A stretch of 64,000 nucleotides of DNA from Blautia sp. GTDB taxonomy: Bacteria > Bacillota > Clostridia > Lachnospirales > Lachnospiraceae. How positions within the stretch are numbered: position 1 is the stretch's first letter; the number at the start of each line of letters is the position of its first letter. The translations under genes were made by a program, and so were the position numbers. The stretch lies in NCBI GenBank assembly GCA_017475035.1, contig JAFVGK010000033.1, positions 49,378 to 113,377 of the forward strand, written 5' to 3'. Positions 40,758-47,740 of the stretch are shown here, piece by piece. A model generated the notes under the pieces. The model saw nothing but the letters and a program-made list of their open reading frames with translations, was not told where the DNA came from and made no database searches.

Positions 40758-42956
40758 ATGACTTGGAATAGGATCATCCGCTGCATGCCGGGAGTTTTTC
40801 TTTTGTTCATTCTGTTTTTCGCTGTACCTGTATATGCTGATAAACTGTCCAACGCGATGGATTCTGACGAGTGGTGGGAGGAAGCGGATGACCTGCTTCT
40901 GGAAAAGGACGGAACACTGCGCAGAGATGCTGAGAAGCAGGTTAAGAAAGCGTGGAAAAAGCTGAAAGCAGGGGAAAGAGGACGCTTCCGCCTGGCATTG
41001 AAGGCACAGCAGTACATCGAAAAAGGCTTTGACGCTGCTCTTGCCGCACAGTATGCGGATGACGCACTTCTCACGACAGATTACGATTGGCTTAGTCTGA
41101 ACACGGATGACGATGATGTGTCTGCCGATCAGGAGATTTCGGATTCTGATCAGACCGCTGTTCCTTACACAGACGATACAGACGCGGTTTCAGAATTGAT
41201 TGCCTGCCGCAGCCAGGCTGACCTGAAAGAGATTTTTGCCCGTATCCTGGAAGCAGAAGTCAGGCCGAAAAGAATGACCCGTCTGTTAGAAGAGATGGGG
41301 CAGGTACTGCAGGGAGAAACAAAAGAAACGGTGATTCCCTTTGCGCTGCAGGCGGAGGAAGCAGACTGGGACGGAGCGTACCTTCTTCATCTGATCTGGA
41401 CACCGGATCAGTCTGCCGCAGATACGGCGGCATCTTTGTGCGCCATGGAAGATGATCCGCAGCGGTCTTTGCTGCTCGAAGCCGCCGGGATGTCTTTTTC
41501 TGATACGGATGAGATACTGCAGTATATATCTTCCTGCGCACAGTTGGGAGCAGCGCCTTCTGCATGTTATCCGGAGGGAGTCCTTCTTTCTCTTGATCTT
41601 TCCGATCTGAATCAACATGCCGTCAGCCGGGCAGACATAGATCAGACAAAGCTGCTGATCCTGAGCCGAACCGAAAAGACACCGCGGCCGTCCGAAATTA
41701 TCATTCGGGAACTGGCCGATTCCAATAACCATCCGGATCCGGAAGACTGCACAGTCAGGCTGGAGACGGCGTGGATGGACACAATCCCTGCGGAGTGCAT
41801 TCCTTCCTCCCTGGAAGAGTTAAATACGATCCTGCTCATGGATAATCAATATTACGTGAGCGGGACGATTACCGTGGAGTCAACCACTACGCTTGGCAAA
41901 ATGACAGGAGGTCCTTCCACGAAGGAGTACCAGACGTATGGGGCAGTTCAGGTCAATTCCTGCTTTGACTGGCCGTCACAGTCCCTGCTGTATTCGTTCG
42001 CCGGACATTATACGGCGCCGCCTGAGATTCCGGAGGAAGACAAAGAGGAGAGAAACTATGGTTTTGTGATGGTACCGGGCATGATACTGAAATATTATAA
42101 AGCGGATATGGATCTGGTCTGGGCTGCGGACAATATGCAGGAGCATCTGAATGTGCTGTCGCAAAGCGGCTGGAATACTGCAATACCATCCGAAACCGAC
42201 AGGTTCTCAGCCATTTCGGGAAGCGATTGGACTCATATCATTCAGGAGTTTTACCCGGGAAGGGCGGGATGGCTGAATGAAGACCAGTTTTCAGTACAGA
42301 TGAAATTGGACCGGATAGAACTCAACTGGGCATCCTTTGCCGGGACGGATATATGCGACAGTTACTATGTGATATTCTGGAAGGTTTCAGGTGGCTTCCG
42401 TTATTACTGGCAGGTGATTTCCCCCGGAGAGAGTACGGACTTTACTTTCGCAGCCATGCCCGGCTGCGACTACAAGATCGGGATCTGGCAGGGCGCACAG
42501 ACACAACCGGTCGTGGATGGCAGCATGGAATATTATACAACGGAAGTATTTTTTGGGGCGGAGTCCGACACGGCTACGGATGCAGGCATGATAGCCGGAC
42601 AGCCTTTTATTCAATTGCGGCATGGAGAAGAAACAGAAACATTGGAAGGCGCCCTGGATCCGTCTGTGATCACGCAGGACGATACAGAAGTGAAGTTTTG
42701 TGTTCCGTTGGAGCCTGTCGACGGGAAAGGGAAAGATATCCGGGTCACATATTGTCTGTTGTCCCCGGAAGGACACATTTATTATTCGTATGTTGATTTT
42801 ACAATGTATGACGCGCAAACCGTTTATAAGTTTAATATCCTCGATTTGCTGAAGCAGAACAGCGAAGAATCGGGAGGAATTATATCCTCCGGGAATTGGG
42901 CAGCCTATGCGTCTATTGAGGGGGTTCTGGTAGGAAGAGCGGATTTTTCCGTTTGA
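40758..42956 (+). CDS. Large secreted hypothetical protein
   Basis: A 732-residue exported protein with signal peptide (MTWNRIIRCMPGVFLLFILF, cleavage after VYA). The first 90 mature residues are charged and helical (WEEADDLLLEKDGTLRRDAE). The rest is acidic and rich in Trp and Tyr, with beta-type segments (DSYYVIFWKVSGGFRYYWQV, DYKIGIWQGAQT) that recall FN3-like surface domains. No anchor or catalytic motif is recognised. ATG follows TAGGGAGGAAAAG. REP-like clusters flank it on both sides, a pattern seen in gene-sized insertions. Function unknown. Confidence 0.7.
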   Translation: MTWNRIIRCMPGVFLLFILFFAVPVYADKLSNAMDSDEWWEEADDLLLEKDGTLRRDAEKQVKKAWKKLKAGERGRFRLALKAQQYIEKGFDAALAAQYADDALLTTDYDWLSLNTDDDDVSADQEISDSDQTAVPYTDDTDAVSELIACRSQADLKEIFARILEAEVRPKRMTRLLEEMGQVLQGETKETVIPFALQAEEADWDGAYLLHLIWTPDQSAADTAASLCAMEDDPQRSLLLEAAGMSFSDTDEILQYISSCAQLGAAPSACYPEGVLLSLDLSDLNQHAVSRADIDQTKLLILSRTEKTPRPSEIIIRELADSNNHPDPEDCTVRLETAWMDTIPAECIPSSLEELNTILLMDNQYYVSGTITVESTTTLGKMTGGPSTKEYQTYGAVQVNSCFDWPSQSLLYSFAGHYTAPPEIPEEDKEERNYGFVMVPGMILKYYKADMDLVWAADNMQEHLNVLSQSGWNTAIPSETDRFSAISGSDWTHIIQEFYPGRAGWLNEDQFSVQMKLDRIELNWASFAGTDICDSYYVIFWKVSGGFRYYWQVISPGESTDFTFAAMPGCDYKIGIWQGAQTQPVVDGSMEYYTTEVFFGAESDTATDAGMIAGQPFIQLRHGEETETLEGALDPSVITQDDTEVKFCVPLEPVDGKGKDIRVTYCLLSPEGHIYYSYVDFTMYDAQTVYKFNILDLLKQNSEESGGIISSGNWAAYASIEGVLVGRADFSV

Positions 42957-43054
42957 GTCACGGGGACAGGTTCCTTGACTCACAAGGAGCCTGAGTCATG
43001 AGCGGAGCCGCAGGGACAGGTTCTTTGAGTCAAGGAACCTGTCCCTGTGACTCA
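42952..43054. repeat. REP-like palindrome cluster 4
   Basis: GAGTCACGGGGACAGGTTCC, ACTCACAAGGAGCCTGAGTC, GCCGCAGGGACAGGTTC and inverted GAACCTGTCCC units. It overlaps the stop of the secreted protein gene and ends next to the ribosome-binding site of the TraX-like gene. Confidence 0.88.
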
Positions 43055-43067
43055 CAGGGGGGTACAG

Positions 43068-43775
43068 ATGAACAGCGAAAAGAAATACCAGATTCTGGAT
43101 GGAACCATACTGAAAATAATCGCCATGATCAGCATGGTGTTTGATCATACAGGTGATATGTTTTTTCCTGATGTAATGTGGCCTAGAATGGTCGGCAGGC
43201 TGGCAATGCCCATTTTTTCTTTTTTCATTGCAGAGGGGTTCGCGCATACAAGGGATAAAAAGAGATATCTCTGCCGAATCGGCGTTTTTGCTTTGATCAG
43301 CGAAATTCCGTTTGACCTGGCTTTTGAAGGTAAGATTGGATTCGCACACCAGAATATCATGCTGTCTTTCTTTCTCTCGGTCATAGCACTGATACTGTTT
43401 GACTGGATTCGCGGCGGAAAGGATCCGGAAGAAAAGCAAGTATCCATTGGTAAAACGTTATTGGGAGTGTCTGCCGTTGCAGTTATTGCCGCTTTGTCGC
43501 TTTTGCTGCGCGCAGATTACACAGTCTTTGCGGTTGCTGCTGTGTTCCTGTTTTATGTACTTCGCAAGAAGCATCAGCTGATCCGGAGCGGTGTGGGTGT
43601 GGCTTTCCTGGCGCTTACGAGAACAATGGGGTATTATTGCGCGACGGGATTAAGCTTTATCCCCCTTGCCCTGTATAACGGGAAGAAGGGGAAAGGACTG
43701 AAGTGGCTGTTTTATGTTTTCTATCCGGGGCACCTTCTTCTGCTGGCCGCAATAAAGCATATACTGCGAAGCTGA
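43068..43775 (+). CDS. TraX-family membrane protein
   Basis: A 235-residue protein with about seven hydrophobic segments. LKIIAMISMVFDHTGDMFF, RLAMPIFSFFIAEGFAHTR and FALISEIPFDLAF are the conserved TraX blocks. F-plasmid TraX acetylates pilin, but chromosomal TraX-like proteins in Firmicutes are acyltransferase-like and uncharacterised. ATG 43068 has AGGGGGGTACAG, formed at the edge of the REP cluster. It stands alone between REP clusters. Confidence 0.85.
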   Translation: MNSEKKYQILDGTILKIIAMISMVFDHTGDMFFPDVMWPRMVGRLAMPIFSFFIAEGFAHTRDKKRYLCRIGVFALISEIPFDLAFEGKIGFAHQNIMLSFFLSVIALILFDWIRGGKDPEEKQVSIGKTLLGVSAVAVIAALSLLLRADYTVFAVAAVFLFYVLRKKHQLIRSGVGVAFLALTRTMGYYCATGLSFIPLALYNGKKGKGLKWLFYVFYPGHLLLLAAIKHILRS

Positions 43776-43920
43776 TATCCTTAAGTGTATTGGACCGGTT
43801 ATGTTTTCTCGGGAAAGGGAAGCAGCAAACGTCTGCGCCGGGAGAAAGTCTTCCTGCAGCCCCTGATCGTACTTCTTTCAATATATTCGATAGAATACTC
43901 AGCCCTGAACATCAACTGGA

Positions 43921-43957
43921 AAGCAGAGTATACTCATATGGGATACTCTGCTTTTTC
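43921..43957. terminator. Terminator downstream of the TraX-like gene
   Basis: AAGCAGAGTAT and ATACTCTGCTT pair around an 11-base loop, followed by TTTTC. Confidence 0.8.
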
Positions 43958-43992
43958 ACATATGTGAAAGATCTGACCTGTTGCGAAAAGAC

Positions 43993-44092
43993 ACAGGGAC
44001 AGATTCCTTGACTCACAAGGAGCCTGAGTCATGCGTTGAGCCGCAGGGACTGGTTCCCTGAGTCAAGGAACCTGTCCCTGCGGCTCAAAGAC
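43993..44092. repeat. REP-like palindrome cluster 5
   Basis: CAGGGACAGATTCCTTGACTC, GAGCCGCAGGGACTGGTTCC and inverted GGAACCTGTCCCTGCGGCTC. Same order of units as clusters 3 and 4. Confidence 0.85.
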
Positions 44093-44118
44093 ACGAGTTA
44101 TACGAGGGAGGTTTGAAA

Positions 44119-44547
44119 ATGTTCTGTTATGTTTGGCCGATTGTTTTGGTGGTGTTGTCAAATACGGCGTATCAGATTTGCGCCAAATCCGTACCGAATG
44201 ACATGAATCCATTCGCCTCATTATCGGTCACCTATCTGGTCGGAGCACTGGCAAGCATGGTTTTATATTTAATATCCGGGTCTGCCGGGAATCTTATCAG
44301 AGAATATGGAAAACTGAATTGGGCTCCGTCTGTTCTTGGTATTGTGATTGTAGGTCTGGAGGCCGGCTGGATTTATGCGTATAAGGCCGGCTGGCAGGTA
44401 AGTACGGGATTCATTGTTCAGAGTGCATTTCTTGCCGCAGCACTTTTGCTTGTTGGCTATTTCCTTTACCATGAGTCAATGACATGGAATAAGGTTGTCG
44501 GAGTGAGTATCTGCCTGATCGGAATTGTTTTTATCAATTTCAGATAG
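44119..44547 (+). CDS. Small EamA/DMT-superfamily transporter
   Basis: A 142-residue protein with four to five hydrophobic segments, half the size of standard EamA permeases. SNTAYQICAKSVPNDMNPFAS and KVVGVSICLIGIVFINFR are typical of single-domain DMT members, which act as dimers. ATG 44119 is seven bases after GGGAGG; a TTG two codons earlier is less likely. Substrate unknown. Confidence 0.8.
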   Translation: MFCYVWPIVLVVLSNTAYQICAKSVPNDMNPFASLSVTYLVGALASMVLYLISGSAGNLIREYGKLNWAPSVLGIVIVGLEAGWIYAYKAGWQVSTGFIVQSAFLAAALLLVGYFLYHESMTWNKVVGVSICLIGIVFINFR

Positions 44548-44634
44548 CCGGAATCCGGTTTGTTGATATGTTTTCTCGAATGTCAAAGAGGCACAGGATT
44601 TGATTTCCATTGTCAAAACGGGGGTAAGCAGAGA

Positions 44635-45198
44635 ATGGAAGCAATGAAGATAGGGACGTGGACGATACAAAAAGAATTCCATATCGGCAGCGCAAAGCTG
44701 TATAAAGCATATTGCCCGCAGTGTGGATATGCGACAATCGCCAGGGAATCAGACCTTATGTATGATAAGCGATGCCCTTGCTATAATGAGGACAAGCGGT
44801 ATCCGGGAAAGGTTATCACGGAGGCTGAGAAAAAGAAACTGATCCTGAAGGAGCAGCCGGCCGATACGGAACCAAGGGATTTTCTCGTATCAGCGGCAGG
44901 AAAGACAAGGGATGAACTTGTTTACGATGTCTCCATGAGTATCCTGGAAATAAGGTATCTGTTTGGCAAGTTTGCAAGCAGGAAAGAACAGCGGGATGTA
45001 AGGCAGGAAGTGGAACGTGTGATGCTTCCCGCGGCTTACCGGGAAATGGATTATATAAAAAAAGGCTACATACCATACGATGAATATGTGAAGAAATACG
45101 GAGTTTGCAAGGAATGTGTTCTGCAGATGGACGATTACCGGTGGATTGGAAAGAAGAAGTATATCAGGGATTTACCACCGTCAGAACTGAAAAAATAA
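44635..45198 (+). CDS. Hypothetical protein with cysteine-rich zinc-ribbon-like motif
   Basis: A 187-residue soluble protein. CPQCGYATIARESDLMYDKR is followed by CPCY, a treble-clef or zinc-ribbon-like arrangement near residues 21-45. The C-terminal half is helical and ends YGVCKECVLQMDDYRWIG plus KKKYI, with a second Cys pair. No name is recognised. ATG 44635 is used because conserved-looking sequence starts there. The 3' end of this gene also occurs as a broken copy at 40083-40152. Confidence 0.65.
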   Translation: MEAMKIGTWTIQKEFHIGSAKLYKAYCPQCGYATIARESDLMYDKRCPCYNEDKRYPGKVITEAEKKKLILKEQPADTEPRDFLVSAAGKTRDELVYDVSMSILEIRYLFGKFASRKEQRDVRQEVERVMLPAAYREMDYIKKGYIPYDEYVKKYGVCKECVLQMDDYRWIGKKKYIRDLPPSELKK

Positions 45199-45206
45199 AC
45201 ATGATG

Positions 45207-45231
45207 AGCCCGGAGCAATCCGGGCTTTTTC
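45207..45231 (+). terminator. Terminator after the zinc-ribbon-like gene
   Basis: AGCCCGG and CCGGGCT with a six-base loop and five T's. Confidence 0.85.
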
Positions 45232-45408
45232 TTTGTCCGGGACGAACAAAACAGGGCGCCTGTCATAAAGGGTTTCCTTTGTGTCATTGTGAAAGATTTC
45301 TCCCGGTTAAGACGTAACCATATCAAACCGGGTGACTGATCTTTTTACTCCGGCATCAGCAAAAAGCCGAAATACGCCCGCCTGTCGCTGAGGAGCGACA
45401 CCATAAAA

Positions 45409-45437
45409 TTGACATCCTTAAGCGGAAAGCATATAAT
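45409..45437 (+). promoter_or_regulatory. Near-consensus promoter for the SGNH-WYL gene
   Basis: TTGACA (45409-45414) and TATAAT (45432-45437) with a 17-base spacer. It starts about 50 bases before the SGNH-WYL coding region and could also drive the downstream methyltransferase and helicase. Confidence 0.88.
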
Positions 45438-45487
45438 ATAATGTTGGAAAATTATACGCATTTGCGTTTATCGTGGAGGAAGCGACC

Positions 45488-47068
45488 ATGCGAATCCTGA
45501 TGCTTGGCAACAGTTTTACGTTTGCAAATAATATGCCTGCCATGCTGGCAGAGCTCACCGGTGCCGAGGTGGTGCATCACACCCGCGGCGGTGCCCGTCT
45601 GGCAGAGCAGCTGAATCCGAAGACAAAGACCGGAGCCAGGACGCAGGCCGCTTTGGAAAACGAATTCTGGGACTACGTGGTACTGCAGGAAATGAGCAGC
45701 GCCCCGGTCACTTCGCGGAATTCCTTCCTTAAGACCGCCGGACGGCTCTGTGCCCGGATCAGGGAAGAAGGCGCCTCTCCTCTTCTGTTTGCCACCTGGG
45801 CTTATCAGAAGGGCAGTCAGGCTATGGCAGATATGAAAATGAGCTATGACGAGATGGCGCAGGGTCTGCACGAAGCCTACCGCGAAGCCGCAGATCAGAA
45901 CGATGCGCTTATCGCGGAAGTCGGACAGAAATTCTATGAACTGGGTGATTCGCGGGATCTGTATGCCGAGGACGGCCGGCATCCAAGCGCGGCAGGCTCC
46001 CGTCTCGCGGCAGAGACCATTGCTGCCGCAATCAGAGCAGATCAGGAAGCGAAGAAAGCCTCTGCCGCGATGAAAGCCGACCCAGACCTGAACCGGAACG
46101 ACATTCGCCTGCGTGTCCTGTATATGTACCAGCTGCTTCTGCAGCATACCGACGCGGAGCATCAGCTGACAACCAACCAGATCCGGAATATCATGGAGAA
46201 GGAGCACGGCATCACCATGCATCGGACCACGGTGCCCGGTGACATCGAGATATTGAAGGCCGCCGGATTTGATGTCCATGCCAGACGGTCACGCCAGAAC
46301 AGATACTATCTGGAGAACAGCAATTTTGAGCTTCCGGAGCTGAAGATCCTGATCGACGCGGTAGAGTCGTCCAAATTCATTACGGAGAAGAAAAGCCGGC
46401 TGCTTGTTGAAAAGCTGCTGAAACTGACCAGTGAAGCCAGCGCGGCGAAGCTCAAGAGAAACCTGCATGCCTCCGGCCGTGTCAGGTCCGCAAATGAGAA
46501 GGGATATTACATAGTTGACGCCATCAATGAGGCAATCAACTCCGGAAAGCAGATCTCCTTCTTCTACACGGATTTTGACAGCAGGAAGAAGCAGATTCTG
46601 CGGAATGACGGAAAGCCTTATATTGTCAGCCCGTACACCATGATCTGGAACGGTGACTATTACTATCTGGTCGGCTGGAACCATGAGCAGGAGGAAACCA
46701 GAACGTATCGTGTGGACCGGATCCTGAAAACACCGGACATCCTGCGGGATGACGCAAAGCCGGTGCCTGAGGATTTCGATGTGGCCCGCTATACCCGGGA
46801 AGTCTTCCGGATGTACGATAACGAAGAGCCGGAGGAAGTGACACTCCTCTGCGCCAATGAAGTCATGAAGGGCGTTCTGGACAAGTTTGGCATGGATATC
46901 ACCGTGAAGAAAGCGGATCCGGAACATTTCCGTACGAAGGTGAAGGTCTGCGCCTCGCCCACTTTTTACAGCTGGGTGTTTCAGTGGGAGGGCAAGGTAC
47001 GGATTGAAGGACCGGAGGATGCGGTGAGGGAGTACAGAGAAATGGCCCGGAAAGCGCTGGGAGAATAA
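45488..47068 (+). CDS. SGNH-hydrolase / winged-helix / WYL fusion protein
   Basis: A 526-residue cytoplasmic protein. Residues 1-195 look like an SGNH/GDSL esterase: MLGNSFT with Ser9, GGARL (block II), VVLQEMS with Gln67, and EDGRHPS with Asp162 and His165. Residues about 205-265 form a winged helix. Residues about 340-415 are a WYL domain (YIVSPYTMIWNGDYYYLVGW, then TYRVDRI) and a WCX-like C-terminus follows. WYL regulators sense nucleic acids or nucleotides and often control defence genes. A catalytic SGNH head on one is unusual. ATG 45488 follows GGAGGAAG. A near-consensus promoter lies upstream, and the methyltransferase/helicase pair follows after 66 bp. Confidence 0.85.
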   Translation: MRILMLGNSFTFANNMPAMLAELTGAEVVHHTRGGARLAEQLNPKTKTGARTQAALENEFWDYVVLQEMSSAPVTSRNSFLKTAGRLCARIREEGASPLLFATWAYQKGSQAMADMKMSYDEMAQGLHEAYREAADQNDALIAEVGQKFYELGDSRDLYAEDGRHPSAAGSRLAAETIAAAIRADQEAKKASAAMKADPDLNRNDIRLRVLYMYQLLLQHTDAEHQLTTNQIRNIMEKEHGITMHRTTVPGDIEILKAAGFDVHARRSRQNRYYLENSNFELPELKILIDAVESSKFITEKKSRLLVEKLLKLTSEASAAKLKRNLHASGRVRSANEKGYYIVDAINEAINSGKQISFFYTDFDSRKKQILRNDGKPYIVSPYTMIWNGDYYYLVGWNHEQEETRTYRVDRILKTPDILRDDAKPVPEDFDVARYTREVFRMYDNEEPEEVTLLCANEVMKGVLDKFGMDITVKKADPEHFRTKVKVCASPTFYSWVFQWEGKVRIEGPEDAVREYREMARKALGE

Positions 47069-47134
47069 ACCTGCGTTAAGGCTGTGAAGTGATGGAAAAC
47101 CTTACTTTTGGGGTATTTTATCGGGGTTTGAGGA

Positions 47135-47740
47135 ATGAATGATACGATACAATATTATGAAGACCATGCAAAGGAGTTTACAGCCAATACCATAGATGCC
47201 GATATGGAAGAACTCCGAAGACGCTTTCTGGCTCGTCTGCCGGAGGGAGCCCGCATTCTGGATTTCGGCTGCGGAAGCGGCAGAGACGCGAAGGCGTTTC
47301 GTGATCTGGCTTATGAAGTCACTGCGCTGGACGGTTCTGAAACTATGTGCCGTATTGCAGGCGATTTTACAGGACTGCCTGTGAGATGTGTGGATTTTCG
47401 CGCGTATTCTCCTGCACAGGGAGAACGATATGAGGGAATCTGGGCATGCGCCTCTCTGCTGCATCTGAAGAAGAAGGAGCTTCTTCCGGTGATGAGGGAA
47501 CTGGGAAAAGCCTTGGAGCCGGGCGGTATCCTGTATCTTTCTTTTAAGTATGGAGACTATGAGGGAGAACGAAACGGGAGATATTTCACGGATTTTACCC
47601 CGGAAGGGTTCTGTGAGTTCCTGAACAGGATTCCCGAATTCAGACAGGAGGAATACTGGGTGACCGGAGACGTCAGACCGGGACGGGGAGAGGAAAGATG
47701 GTTGAATATGATATTGAAGAAAACGCAGATTCCTACGTGA
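47135..47740 (+). CDS. Class I SAM-dependent methyltransferase
   Basis: A 201-residue Rossmann-fold methyltransferase with motif I ILDFGCGSGRDAKAF near residue 40 and GGILYLSFKYG later. There is no target-recognition domain or DNA-methylase NPPY/DPPY motif, so it is not a typical DNA methyltransferase and may act on a small molecule or protein. Its last 43 bp overlap the next gene's start, so the PLD-helicase is translated in step with it. Its co-occurrence with the helicase looks functional. Confidence 0.85.
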   Translation: MNDTIQYYEDHAKEFTANTIDADMEELRRRFLARLPEGARILDFGCGSGRDAKAFRDLAYEVTALDGSETMCRIAGDFTGLPVRCVDFRAYSPAQGERYEGIWACASLLHLKKKELLPVMRELGKALEPGGILYLSFKYGDYEGERNGRYFTDFTPEGFCEFLNRIPEFRQEEYWVTGDVRPGRGEERWLNMILKKTQIPT

